64,000 nt of DNA from Glandiceps talaboti (GCF_964340395.1 NC_135559.1:11465759-11529758), one strand, 5' to 3'. Positions 35,370 to 47,882 are shown, counted from the first letter of the stretch. The notes: a model not told the origin generated them from the sequence alone. Made by a program: numbers and translations.

Positions 35370-36110
35370 GTACTAAAATAAAGTAAAGTGTCAATACAAT
35401 TTTTAATTTTGGTTAATTTTGTTATAAGGGGATCTAAAGCCTAACTACAAGAATGTAGTTTTTTTATCCAACATTGAACTATTCATCTCGCCCCTCACAG
35501 TATCAACAATTCGACACGGTGTAGAAATGCAAACATGGTAACCAAAGGTGTAGCTTGACCTTTGACACCCTGTCTACACTATAACTAAACCATGGTGATT
35601 AGCGATAAGGGTATGATTGATCTTCAACATCTAGTTTGCAATTTAACTGGCCTATGATAATTTGTGATGAGACTATGATAACTTTTATCTTAACGAAATG
35701 TTGATAAGTTTTATTAGTTGTCGACAGAACGCAAATCCATCCACAAAATGTCCATGTGTTGGTAGGTCAATCACCGTACTCAGTAACATTATGTTAATTA
35801 TCAGAGTTTAATCTTTTTGTTATCTACAGTGTTTGGTTGAAATAAAATGTAGCCATTTGTGTTGTGAGTCATTTCAACTGTACATTGACGTCACCTGTTA
35901 AATTCCTTAGTGTATAAACTTTGCAAAGAAAAAACTGGGGGCGTTCGATCCCATGATGCACCGTTTCCTGGAATTACACTTCCCATCTGTTGGACACTAC
36001 TGTCTTGCTATGCTATAGTCAGTCCCATACATTTAATCAAGTCAATAACTTATTTTCTTCAGACTTCGTATTCAGATAGTTTAACGGATGGCATACCAAA
36101 TTAAGACGAC
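35370..36110. repeat. Tandem-duplicated 5' flank of KCTD copy C
   Basis: Counterpart of 33,285-34,300, similar apart from several gaps, ending at the start of copy C. Confidence 0.8.
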
Positions 36111-36622
36111 AACAGTTGGTGAAATGGTGTCGTTGAATGTTGGTGGTAAACTGTATACAACCTCGTTGACGACGTTAACTCGCTTCCCTGACTCCATGTT
36201 GGGTGCCATGTTTAGTGATAATGTACCAGTACAGCCGGACGACAAGGGGAACTATCTCATCGATAGAGACGGGGAATTATTCCGCCATGTTCTCAATTTT
36301 CTTAGAACGTCTCGACTCAAATTGCCAAAGAATTTCGATGAGCATGATCTACTGATGGAGGAAGCTGATTTCTATCAACTGGCTGAGTTAAAACAAGCCC
36401 TGATTTCGACTCGAGACAGCAACCCTGGTAAAGCCCTCGCAGTGTATGCATTTTTCAGAGACGGTAGATGAAGAAGAATCTCGATGCAAAATTGTTGCTC
36501 CCAAGCAAGTGATACAGGCACTTCCTAAATCTGGGTTTACCAAGGACTGTAGACTTCGATTATATTGTAGAGCCTGGTCGAAGATTTATTGTAGACATTT
36601 CAGCACTACAGGTGTCAAGTAA
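36088..36622 (+). pseudogene. KCTD-type BTB gene C, frameshifted and truncated
   Basis: Starts like genes A and B and has a complete BTB domain (one extra Thr near residue 8) resembling A through residue 105. The frame closes at 36471 after 127 codons. One extra T in a run of five (about 36,451-36,455) explains this: in the +1 frame the sequence goes on as FSETVDEEESRCKIVAPKQV and IQALP, matching IFSE...CKIVATRHVIEALP of gene B. Homology then ends, about 100 residues short of the family length, shortly before a long TA/TG microsatellite. As it stands it could still make a BTB-only protein, so a dominant-negative role cannot be excluded, but decay is simpler. Confidence 0.8.
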
Positions 36623-36648
36623 CATCTAGATAGAAATATTCACTTGAT

Positions 36649-36830
<182 letters not shown>

Positions 36831-38680
36831 TGTATGTATTGAACAAGATAGTTTACACTTGTCTGGTTGTTGCCTCAACGTCCTTTATTCGCACAACTGA
36901 GTTTTAATATGTCCAGTAGTACTACAGGCATGGTAAAGTGTCTGTGCTGCCTGTGTGTGTGTGTGTGTGTTTGTGTTTGTGTGTGTACACGCTAGGTTCA
37001 TTACGTTGATATTTGGTAGGGACATTCTTATGATCGAAATGATAGCACCACAGGTCTGCGCTTTGGGTTTTTTGGTTTAATACACACCTTAAACTAAAAC
37101 CCTACGGGCGTACAAGGTGTACTTTAACCTGACTATTATTTGGATGGCACAGTTTATTGATAAGGGGATGGTGTAACAGTCGACATTTGGTATGATTACA
37201 GTGACATTTGACATGTGTCGATCGTTAAATAGTTACACTGCAAATGCCAACAAAGTGTGAATTCTTTTTAACAAATTTAAATATGCACAAAAGAACTACA
37301 GCAACTGAAGATTTCTTGAAAATGAATTTTATTTTACTGAATACACATTGGGGTTGACGCTGATTTCAAATGGAATGGCAACACAACATCGAATATTCAG
37401 AATTTATCAATAAAAATGTACAATCAACAATTTACATAATTAAATTTGATCATTAATACAACATATCTGATATCCGTTGAGCATTGGGTAAATAGTTCTG
37501 TGTTGGTAACAGGCGAAGGACAGTTACAGTTACAACCGCCATACCATATTTGGTCAGGTACACAGTTCAAAGGTCGGAGAAAAATCGACACTGATTACCT
37601 GTCGTCTGCGCCAACTCTGTCTCACAGAGATTCAAAATGGCAGCTGCAACTGAAACATCGCATGAGCTGTTCAGACGTACCCGTAAATATTGCGATACGA
37701 GACAAAGTATAAACTCTCTGTAAACCTTGTTTATCTTTTCTCTATTATTCACGACAAAAATGTCACTTGGCCCAACTAGCACTGTCGTTTCATTTCAATC
37801 ACTCTCTCTGACTGACTAAAAAGCGTTAACATTCATAACACTGTACAATGCTGTAAAGGGTCCTCTTTATGACATACAAGCAATTCTCCATTCTAATGAC
37901 ATCAAATATTTCTTCTTCCTTTCCTTTTAAATTCCAATCCTAGCTAAATGCCTGCATACTAGAAATGACGTCACAGAATAAAGGTTATAGTGTTAATTTT
38001 TCAATTTTAGAAATGCATATAATATGCTTATATATGCTAACATAGAATTAGATGTCTACTAACTCGAAATGACGGCCTTCAGAAGGTACCATCAAAATTA
38101 CGTTTTCGAAGTTTTTCAAGGTAATATAATATTCATGACGTCTGCATAAATAGTGTTGGCATAAATTACGACGTACGTTTAAATCACAATAACAACGTGA
38201 CATAAGACCTGTGATGACGTCACTGATTTCGGAGATCATACGTGGACATGAATGGTGGATATACGCAGTATATAGCGCCACCAATAACTGGAGTGCGTCC
38301 GCTATCCGGGTCATTGTCACTCTGCGATTATATTGAGTCTCGGTGATATCGAAGACGTCAATGGTAAACATAGAAAAATTAGACTAATTCTTGAAATAAA
38401 CAACGCCAAGAAGAAAATTAAAGACAATACCGATGGGTACAAGGAACATAATACTTACATCATAATTTATATGTTTAACTTTTTGGATGCCATATAGTAT
38501 GGTTGCATCTTGAATAAAATTTATAGCATTATATTCCTTCGGTAGGACATATGAAACCATAATATATAATATGATTATTGCATGCTCCTTTTTATGCATA
38601 ATTATTTAAATGGTAAGGGAATATTTGATATGGACACAACTATAATTACCACATTATCGATTTTGCATAATGTATTATAT

Positions 38681-38762
<82 letters not shown>

Positions 38763-39545
38763 TGTTGCAATATCTCGTGGCATGGTTTATGTGACAAAGA
38801 AATACAAGCTTACATATAACAGTTACAAATTTCAATTTCACATGCGCAGTACATATAAATGGCAAGGTGTTTGGGTACATTCAATTCTAGCTGTAGTCTT
38901 TGAGTTCAAATCAGTCGTGACACTAATTAAAGAAAAACAAAAGCTATAGTACTGAATCAGAACAACGATACCCGGTAAAATCAAAATGAATATCGCAAAT
39001 AACAACAAATGGATCATTGCAATCAAAGGTAACTGTCTTCTACAACGATTTTCAAAAATGTACTCCTCTGGAAATATGTACGAATTGCTTGGAAGAGCAA
39101 GAAAACAGGAAACTAATCAAGTTCACATTCAGTTGGACACAACAATATACCAAGTACATACTTATCATTACAATTACCTGAACTTTTCTGGAATGACAAA
39201 AAGTTTTAACTCTGACTTAGGAATGACCTATTTAATTAGATGGACATTTCTGAAGTGTCCCATTTGTCACAACCAGATATATTGTATAAGTTTTGTGTTT
39301 TAACTTTGCTGTAGTGTACATACCACCAGGGAACTTAATAAAATTTGGTATCAAAGTAATGACGTCATAGGTTTTCCAAACAAACGAAGTTGTATTAACA
39401 GACAGAAAATATTCAGTCAGTATCACTCATTGCAAATTAAATTATCTGTGTCAGTCCCATTGTCTGATTGTGTTGACAATGCCACGTGTTGTTGTTCTGT
39501 GGTAACACTTGCATCGCTCCTACACTTCATTGAGTTCCTTGGTGG
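36831..39545. other. Intergenic region between KCTD cluster and neuroligin gene
   Basis: Contains a GT tract (36,954-36,985), a (TA)n microsatellite (38,682-38,760) and short ORFs of 60-107 codons on both strands (for example 38048-38371 minus and 38986-39303 plus) with no family resemblance. No gene supported. Confidence 0.5.
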
Positions 39546-39911
39546 TACTACCAAACCAGAGTGACTATAGAGTTTCTCTTAGACAGCACGACATTTTTTT
39601 CTGTCTCACAAAACATTTCTTTTTTGTTACTAACTACATAAAACAAACTACAATGTTAACGCGCGCACATAAGAAATGCTACATTTTATCTCAGACTGTG
39701 AACGCAAATCAACACCACTGTTGGATGGAACAAGGCAGATTCAAATACAAAACTGTTTATTTGTGTTCACTTTGAGATAAAATGTAACATTTCACATGTG
39801 CGCGCGCTGTCATTGCCTGTATTTTGTTCATGTATTTCGTAACAATTTAGGTTGTGTAAAAAACATCGTGTCTCCTATTTGAATTTCTGTAGTCTTTCTG
39901 GTTTGGTAGTA
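39546..39911. mobile_element. TA-flanked palindromic MITE, family B, copy 1 (366 bp)
   Basis: Ends are TACTACCAAACCAGAGTGAC and its near reverse complement GTCTTTCTGGTTTGGTAGTA, so the TIR starts CTACCAAACCAGA with a TA on either side, as expected for a Tc1/mariner-type target. An inner pair (GCGCGCACAT ... ATTTTATCTCA and its mirror) makes most of the element foldable. No coding capacity. It lies about 1.5 kb downstream of the neuroligin stop. The superfamily is inferred from the TA only. Confidence 0.75.
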
Positions 39912-41375
39912 AGAGCACTTTTTGGTTTTAAAACAGCACTTTCTCACAATCTGTCAACTGGACGCGTCTAAGAAATCCAATCTAATGATGTATACGATAC
40001 TATTTATCTAATAATCTAGGGAAGATGACTATGGATATGTCTTTTTTTAAATAAAAAACGCATGGAATGCAACCACTGTCTTATCAATCATTCAAAAATA
40101 TTGCAAACTGAATGTGATGCATTGCTTATAATCGTTATAATGTTAAAATTGTTGCGTTCAACTTGTAGTAGATCGCTATTTCAAATTGATTTCAAATTTG
40201 CAAAAAAAAAGATAGGAATGTATATATAATATCTATTAGAATGCACATTTAGTAGAAAAATTATCAATATTTTGTAACGCAACGTAACTTAATAGCAGGT
40301 CAGCTGGGAGAAATGATTTCAATCTCAGATTGTGTTTTGGATCATGCAAGTGATGGCCATGTATAACTGTCTGTCCAGTTTTGTTTACTGCATTTGGTCG
40401 GTTTATCACGATGATCTAGTATGGCATGCCAACTGCGTAAAAGGCTTCGCAAAAAAAACTAAATAGACCATCTTGAAGCTTTCAATTCATTTTCGGCAGC
40501 TTATATTGGCATACCTGAAACACGTTCTGGAATGTGTCTACTAACCCAACCAAGGTCAAGTTCACAGATACCGAAATAGAATTTTAGCATTCCAAAAGAT
40601 TTATATGCATTTTTTGAGATCATTGCATTTAAAAAGATAACATAACATACTTGGCAATGGCTGGACTATTTGCAAGGAATAGTAGATCATCATTTATACG
40701 TCCAAACTTTGGTGATAAACTGGATTTGGTGTTTTTATAGTACTACTATACATTTGAGCCAAAATACTTAGTACTTTCTTAAAAGACAATTCATACAATA
40801 AAGTCTATATAAAGTGCATATCTTTGCATAGCAGAAACGCAGTAATGTCTGTAAGCTATAGATCTTTTGAAGTAAAACATGTACAGAAAGATTTATCTCT
40901 ATTTAAGCACCACTTCAGTGAAACACTATAACTTGAAGTGACTGAATCTATGATTATGTCTTTCTTAATGTAGAATCACGGAAACATTTGCCTCTACGAT
41001 TCTACAAATTTCATTTTGATGCCTAACTAGGCAACCATCTATAGTACAATTAGGCGATTAATGTAAGTAGAAATTAATAAACTATGCACTGTATTTCGCC
41101 TGACTCAACTTACGATTAATTGTCCATCATCCAACTGCTAAAAAACGAAAGTCATTGATATAGTCGACGTTGAGGGCGCTGTTATGATCAATATGTTTTC
41201 AAGCACCTCAAGGTGTACGATTTCATGTGTCTGCTGCAATCAATGAAACTGGCGCTGATTAAAAGGTGTTGTAAGAATTCTTGGCAGGCTGGGGCCGATG
41301 TCAAGGTTCTTTGACCCTTGTGGATCTTTTTGAATAAATAAATATATATGTATAAATCATTCTATAAATTTTCAA

Positions 41376-41973
41376 TTAAACGACCGTTGTCCTTCCCGCT
41401 CCTGCAGCAGCTTCAGCAGCTTTAGCTGCTGCTGCAGCACTGCCTGCATCCTTGACGTAATAGACCGTTGCCAAGCCAACGACATTTAGCAACAACAAGC
41501 CACATCCAACGGCAATGACCGCACTCAGTTCTGTATTATAATTTTTCTTCTTTCCTTTGTTTTCTCGGCTAATATTGTAAGATATTCCCGGCTCCAGTGA
41601 AGGTAATTCCACGTATACTACGCCCTCTGTCGGTGTACTTGTTGTTGGTGATGTAGTTGTTGCTGATTCCGACGTTATTCCCTTTGTTGTTGTACTTATA
41701 AGTTTGTCAGTTTTTACTTGGTGTGAAAGTGGGTCCGTCCGAGTTGGATTCGCTTTATTAGCCGATTCGGCTAACGCTGCCACATACTCAGTCCAGAAAG
41801 CGAGCTTGTGCGATCGGTAAAAATCGCGAATTTTCGGCGAAGACCCGATGTGTACAAACTCCTGAGATTTCATGTCATAGCGAGGCCATCTATGTAAATT
41901 TTCAAATCTGAATTTCAATTCATAGTGTCGGTGTATGCCTGTTGGAGCTTGAGACGTGGGAGTGTGAGGATCA
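41376..41973 (-). CDS. NLGN: Neuroligin-like gene, last exon: stalk, TM helix, short tail
   Basis: 598 bases with acceptor CACAG/TG and stop TAA at 41376-41378. First part completes the esterase-like domain (DPHTPTS, FVHIGSSPKIRDFYRSHKLA, FWTEYVAAL). Then a Thr/Ser-rich stalk likely to be O-glycosylated, a transmembrane segment (AVIAVGCGLLLLNVVGLATV) and a tail of only 25 residues, mostly Ala, ending RTTVV. The end is a class I PDZ ligand (Thr at -2, Val at 0), like TTRV of neuroligins. Vertebrate tails are roughly 100 residues or more and carry a gephyrin-binding motif, which is absent here. Confidence 0.92.
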
Positions 41974-42011
41974 CTGTGATGGAAGAAAATAGACAAAGTG
42001 TTAGCCTATAC

Positions 42012-42105
42012 TGAATGAATGAATGAATGAATGAATGAATGAATGAATGAATGAATGAATGAATGAATGAATGAATGAATGAATGAATGAATGAATGAAT
42101 GAATG
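42012..42105. repeat. (GAAT)n microsatellite in last neuroligin intron
   Basis: About 23 almost perfect GAAT units, starting 38 bases beyond the acceptor of the last exon. Confidence 0.95.
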
Positions 42106-42965
42106 GGGCGGGGAGCTAAATGGGGAAGAGATTTGCCTTTCATTAAGCAAAATTGGACAGAGTGTGAATTTCATATTCGGAATGCTATCATATATAGTTG
42201 AGGAAAGAATATCAAACATTGGAGATGCAACAACTACTACTAACTTATGTAAGGTAGTTTTTGTCCTATATCGTACTCCATGGCTTTTGGAAGGACCTGC
42301 ATGTGGTATTAAAACATAACATGGTAACATATTTTACAGCCATAAACTTGAAACCCTGTATACTACCATACAACCAAGATCAGTATTGTCTAAAGTACAG
42401 TTTACACAACATCACTTTCATTGAACCAATCGTCAATTTTCTTTCGTTTTGAAAACGCCTCTCACTTAGAGCGTGGATGTATTTTTATGAATCTAGTAAC
42501 TGTTTGTGTTCTGCAGTTAGTCAAATTCACAATACCGTACATCTTTTCTGTTTGATACAACCATGCAGGAACCAGTAAGAAACTGAACATGCTACTCTAA
42601 GACAGCAAGATTGAATGAGTAGTTTCTTGCTACATTTTGTCTAAAATGAAATGAACTACACATGCCACCATACAGACATCAAATGAACACCGCAAATGAC
42701 ATTTGACGACGCCCTTCATCGCGTGTTGATACTAAGAAAAAACATTGGCGCCCGAATGTCTGCATGCATGGAGTTGCAATACATTTACATGGTGTATTTC
42801 ATTTAGACTAAATACAGTTTCTTGATGGTTTTCTGCATGGTTGTATCAAACGGAAAAGCTGAATGGTGTTGTGAAAACCACTGTAAGTAATAATTAATCA
42901 AGGTTATACCGGACACATACACTTTCCCTTGGCGTTTCTCAGATAGTCAACACTGTCTGGGGCGT

Positions 42966-43303
42966 TACTACAAAAACAGAGTGACTATAGAGTTTCAATA
43001 AGGTATTTTTATGTCTCGCACAATTTTTTTTTGTTAGGAATTACACAAACAAACATACAGCCTGATAGCCCGCAAGTGTATAAAATGTTACACTTTATCT
43101 CACCGTGAACACAAATCAACATATCTCTGGGGTGAGACAATGAAGATTCAAACACAAAACTGTTTATTTGAGTTCACAGTGAGATAAAATGTAGCCATTT
43201 TATGCGCGTGCGCGCTATCAGTGACTGTATTTTTTGTTTGTGTGATTTGTAAGAACATTATATCAGCCTAACTCTATGCTACAGTCACTCTGATTTTGTA
43301 GTA
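42966..43303. mobile_element. TA-flanked palindromic MITE, family B, copy 2 (338 bp)
   Basis: Ends TACTACAAAAACAGAGTGAC and GTCACTCTGATTTTGTAGTA mirror each other; flanking TA on both sides. Internal ACAAAACTGTTTATTTG and GAGATAAAATGTA match copy 1 at 39546-39911. It sits in the last intron of the neuroligin gene. Confidence 0.78.
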
Positions 43304-43368
43304 TATTATTCAAAATAATAGCTTCACCAAATAAACCATTGTAACTCTCTGTCTGTAAGTAGTAGTAC

Positions 43369-43768
43369 AATTCTCGCTACCTGCAATACAATTCTACACA
43401 TCACTGTGGAGTTAAATGGAACGAAGTCGCGCGACAACGCGTTCTAATGTCGACAACTACACTTCCGGTCACTGAGCTATGCTAATACACAGGAATGTTT
43501 CTTTCCCATTTTCTGTTGTAGACATCACTTGTAATTTTGCTCTGGAAAGATACTGTACATATTTAAATTTCCCACCTCCATAATTATATGAGCTTAAAAC
43601 TTGCGTTTATCTTATTTGTTACAAATTAAACTGTTTGGAAGAATCATTCACGTGTTTGACATAGGCGACCAGAAGTGTAGGTGTCGATAAATGCAAGCGC
43701 GGTCGCGAGACTGCGTTCCATTTGACTCCTTAGCGATGCATAGAATTGTATTGCAGATAGCGAGAATT
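43369..43768. mobile_element. 400-bp foldback element with about 95-bp terminal repeats
   Basis: The left 95 bases (AATTCTCGCTACCTGCAATA onwards, through GTTAAATGGAACG and ACTACACTTCCGGTC) are the reverse complement of the right end with about 80% match. The 200-base interior is AT-rich and non-coding. Long TIRs and small size indicate a non-autonomous DNA element; target duplication is not clear. It lies 65 bases from the family B copy and 190 bases from an exon. Confidence 0.75.
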
Positions 43769-43956
43769 ATCACTGATAAATGTTTCAAAAATGTTTGCCT
43801 ATATTTTCACTAATCGGTATACTCAACCGTGAGGAATGGTGTCATTATAATGATAATGTTATAGACTGTATTTAAGACACAACTGCGATTACATTATCAT
43901 GTCACGGTGTTTTTCATAAGGAATGTGAATTGTGAATTTTAGAATTTGTTACATAC

Positions 43957-44101
43957 CCAGTCTTTGCAAAGTTAGCCCAGTAAGTGATAACAGCCAAACT
44001 AACCAAGGCGTCTGATTTGCTAAAATTGTATTCAAACATTCCGAGTCCATTTACAAGTGGAGCACCAAAAACAAAGGGAATTTCTTCTCCGTGTATAGCA
44101 C
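43957..44101 (-). CDS. NLGN: Neuroligin-like gene, exon with triad histidine region
   Basis: 145 bases, acceptor TTACAG/GT and donor ACTGG/GTATGT; 48 residues, too short to show up as a long ORF. Reads GAIHGEEIPFVFGAPLVNG and then SDALVSLAVITYWANFAKTG, matching HGDEVPYVFGIP and TYWTNFAKTGDPN of the family. The phases on both sides fit the neighbouring exons exactly. Confidence 0.92.
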
Positions 44102-44269
44102 CTGTAATGAAAAATAAAACGGATATGAAAGGGAAATAACAACGCTTCTTTAAAAGAAAAGGTCCAGTCAGATTTATTTTATTTTATTATATTATTTATT
44201 TATTTATTATACTTGATCACGGGCAAGTCAAAATTACAAAATAATAAAAATCAAAAGTAGCATATACAA

Positions 44270-44800
44270 TATACTACTGTTACGGATGATAGAATACAAC
44301 TTTTTTATATTCGATAAGTTTTGATGTTTTGCGAGGTCACTGTGAACTCTCAGCTGTCATGAATTAATACTTAGAACAAATGTTTGCAATTCGCGAATAG
44401 TATTCTTCTGAGATGACAACACTGAACGTTATTAAAAGATCGTTGATGTCAAATAATGATTTTTTACAGACAGTTGGAAGAACAATGACGTGATCACATT
44501 ATTTGGCTATCTTGCATATTTGTCAATATTATTTGCATTGAGTTAAGGCAACAACAACACTTCCGTTTTATTCATTTATGGTGTTGATTATTTTATCATT
44601 TGAGTATTGTATATTTTGTGTTTATAAGAATTTAATGTTGAAATAAACTTATGGCTTTCACTTTGGAAAGGAGGAGCTGAGGCAAGGAGCGTCCATCTGC
44701 TCCCTGGCTGGCTACTTCTAAAAGGATCCTAGTTAAACATGAATATTTAGTCTGAACTAATTCCCTTTCAAGTCCAATTCGATCCTGTGTACCGAGTAGA
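44270..44800. repeat. Dispersed repeat shared with GPCR unit 3
   Basis: Intron sequence similar, with gaps, to 22,711-23,170 (shared: CTCAGCTGTCATGAATTAAT, CTTCTGAGATGACAACA, AATGACGTGATCA, CGTCCATCTGCTCCCTGG). The element is of unknown type; no ends or coding capacity identified. Confidence 0.65.
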
Positions 44801-45217
44801 GACAGAGCGAGTAACAACGATAAAAAAGTGTTACGTTGACATTAGAGGTCTGCCCGCCTATTTGTAACACTCAGTACAACGCAAGCGAGAAAGAAACAAT
44901 AAAAAACAGCCTGTAAAGGGAGTGGACAAACGGGTGTCAAGCACCTATACTATTGTCCAACCAACTAAATTATTTCTTCCTTTAGTTCACCTGTATTGAT
45001 TGCTGCTAGCTATCAACTTGAATATGATTGTGTATAGCACATTGGTAACTAGTTTGATTTCGCGTTTGTGCTGTGAAGGTTGCCAAACAAATGCCGAAGG
45101 ATGAGCGTGCTCAGTGCACAGCTTAACGCTCTCGATGTGCACATTCCGTCGCTTGTAAGATATCAAAAGAAACCTGGTTTCACCGCATCGCAAGACACTG
45201 CAAAGAGTTATACGCAC

Positions 45218-45438
45218 CTGTCCATTGAGGAGAATCTCCATTCTTGAGTCGATGACCGTACGAATAGAGATAAACTGACCTCCTGGCCCTTGACAAGAGT
45301 TGTACGTTTTCAATAACTGGCAATGCATACAGTCGATCTGTCATAGCTTCGATTATTCCATCTCTTATTTTATACGGATTGTCCTTACCACTCACCCAAT
45401 CAGTGTACTCAAAGTTTATTGCCATGGCAACCTGTTCG
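45218..45438 (-). CDS. NLGN: Neuroligin-like gene, late esterase-domain exon
   Basis: 221 bases, acceptor TTCGCAG/CG and donor ACAG/GTGCGT. Encodes SEQVAMAINFEYTDWVSGKD and NPYKIRDGIIEAMTDRLYALP, then YLYSYGHRLKNGDSPQW, parallel to [20 protein letters not shown] and FYAFYHH of vertebrate neuroligin. Confidence 0.92.
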
Positions 45439-45990
45439 CTGCGAAAGACAGAAAAATAGAATAAGGTAATTTATAAATTCAAATTTGGTACAAAAAAATG
45501 TTTATTTTGTTGTAAACGACAAGAAATCTAGTATACTAGTATACTATATACGATACTTCATGCGCCATTGCTCTGATGAAGGTGCTACACTTGACAAAGA
45601 GCTGGCCTGAAATATTGACATGTCGATTCAAGTGTCGAGGCCTGGATGACCATTAATTAATTTTCAATACCATCGAAGGCGTGCATCGATTTAGCATTAG
45701 ACCTAAAACAAATAATTGTTTGGTTCGGGTTACCCTACCCCATATAGATTTTCACTGCCTACCCTAAAGAAAATTTTACGTATTCGAGAAAAAAATAATA
45801 CAATCGCAAACAATTGTGAAGTCTCACGAGAAATAGTGGATGCGGAAATTGACATCAACTTAAAAAGACAATATAAAACTGTTCTTCCAATCTGTAATTT
45901 CTGTACATCTGATAGGAAGAAATAAATAACACAGAGACCATTCGGAAAAGAATGGAAAACCTGAACTAGACACTCACACATGAAGAAAAA

Positions 45991-46025
45991 ATAAAAATAA
46001 AAATAAAATAAAATAAAATAAAAAA
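45991..46025. repeat. (AAAAT)n microsatellite in intron
   Basis: Short A-rich tandem tract in the intron between 46,536 and 45,438. No other element is recognised in that intron. Confidence 0.8.
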
Positions 46026-46535
46026 TCTACGTACCGACCTATTCTAATTTGAGCGCGTAATCGGAACAACATATTTTTTATTTGACCTTACATGTCATGA
46101 AGTGCCGATTCAAATATATATTTCATTTTATGCAAATGCCAATTTATGTTTATCAACAAATCACCGACATATTAAAATCACGAACAAACTACTACACACA
46201 TAGAAGACAAATTTCGCAATTGTTTGAGTTACACAGAACATGAAACTGTTTTAATTAAATTGTTGAAAGAACATATTTTAAACGTACGCCCTCATTCGAT
46301 CAAATAGCTATTTTATGTCGTTTTTGGCATACTGGGTGGGCGTTTCATTGACACAGTCTCGTCCTTACAGACGACGCTTCTCGTTCCCAATGTTTCGTTA
46401 CCACACCAACTAAATTGTGGCCGGATTGTGCTTTTTCATTTTTTTTTGTCTGATGAAAGAACACTCTAACTAACTAAATAAAGAGGGTAACTTTCATCAA
46501 ATTGACATTATGGTTTTAACACCATGAAGACTAAC

Positions 46536-47010
46536 CTGACTTGTGTATTCTCTCCATGCATACTTTCCACAAATTCATCCAGCAAAACTTTGTATTTAGA
46601 AGGTTGCAGCCGACCGCGTTCATCTGTGTCGTTTGCAATGAGTACGAAGGCTTCACTTTTCACAAGTCCAACAAGGAACGGTATCCCGGACAAATACGTC
46701 GGACTACCGTCTCTGTTGTCATTTTCGTCACCTATCTCTGCGTCTCTCACTAGTGTTGTCAATGGATCCTCTCCGATGACTATACCGTCAATGACTGGTC
46801 CGAAGGCTGGATAATATCTAGATGTCTGTTGCTGTATTTGGACCATTTCTCCGTACGGTACGTGACGTAAACATTCGACTATTGCTGCCATTTCTTCACG
46901 GTTGCAGCCGAATGCTTCAGTCACCATCCGCAAGTGTTTGATTGGTTCCTTAGCAAACACCCATGGTGCAGTGGCAGTACCACTTTGTGCGATCACACGG
47001 TGTATAAGAC
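46536..47010 (-). CDS. NLGN: Neuroligin-like gene, large central esterase-domain exon
   Basis: 475 bases, acceptor CTCAAG/GT and donor GTCAG/GTTAGT. Begins GLIHRVIAQSGTATAPWVF (vertebrate: GLFQRAIIQSGTALSSWAV). The disulphide pair of CNREEMAAIVECLRHVPYGE and the YPAFGPVIDGIVIGEDP segment follow; the Glu of the former triad is in LVKSEAFVLI. The frame stays open for 158 codons. Confidence 0.93.
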
Positions 47011-47696
47011 CTTGAGAGAGAAAATATGTTAAACTATAAAATGAAGCTACAACAAGATTTCACCTATCGTAGGCACTAAAACCCAAACTAGGTAACAGAA
47101 GGTTAAATTCCTATCATTCAAACACCTGAAGGTGATTAAAACATGAAAACAGACAAAACATTAATATTCATGGCTAAAACGTTCATTTTGTACTCCCTGG
47201 CATTCTATTCAATGTAAAATAGATTTCAAACGACATAACGACATTAGCTGGTACTTTGAGAGAGAAATCATTTAGAGTGTAAATGTATGCAAATTTCATG
47301 CAAATTTTCAGGATGATGACAAACACACTTCAAATTTATCCTAGCTTCTTAAATATTTCACTGCTCTGATGTCTTTTCATCTAAATTCTAGTAAAAACCG
47401 ATGTATTCATTCCCTCAACAATCAATGACCTTACTTTAAATTCAAACTTGAACCTTTAGAAGATAGAATTTCATGTTTTATAGATCCAAATATAAATGTA
47501 CTTGAGTTCACCACAGGCGTATTGTTGACGTAGTTATTTCTAAGATAGTCTCATGGGTAACTATGAAAACCCCTATCTTATCTACCCTGAATATCAAAAC
47601 GACACATTTCGTTTGTATAAATTCAGGTGTCTTGTACCAGTGTACGAGTACATGCGAGAGGAGGTGGTGGTGACATGGTGTAGTGCGTAAACTTAC

Positions 47697-47882
47697 CGAC
47701 TGTCAAATTAGACATGGCCAATAGTTGCGCAGATGCAGCTCCACTCCCTGAGCCAAAGACCGTCACTAAGAATTCATTGCCACCGAATGCCCTAATGTTA
47801 TCTTTGACCCATTGCAATGCTAGTATCTGGTCTTGTAACCCGAAATTACCAGGTGCATTTTCATCACTTGAAGACAGAAACC
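47697..47882 (-). CDS. NLGN: Neuroligin-like gene, exon with nucleophile-elbow region
   Basis: 186 bases, acceptor TTTCAAG/GG and donor GTCG/GTAAGT. It reads GFLSSDENAPGNFGLQDQIL then ALQWVKDNIRAFGGNEFLVT and VFGSGSGAASAQLLAMSN. The elbow motif GxSxG of active esterases is G-S-G-S-G here: Gly sits at the nucleophile position, as in neuroligins (FGSGAG). Only about 22 bases separate the acceptor from a MITE upstream. Confidence 0.92.

Noticed and set aside
38048-38371. A 107-codon minus ORF in the KCTD-neuroligin spacer
   Set aside because: No recognisable domain and no supporting signals; length is within chance expectation.
45573-45613. CTGATGA ... GAAA, a possible hammerhead ribozyme core
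   Set aside because: Stem II would have only three base pairs (AGG/CCT) around a 23-base loop and I see no good stems I and III.
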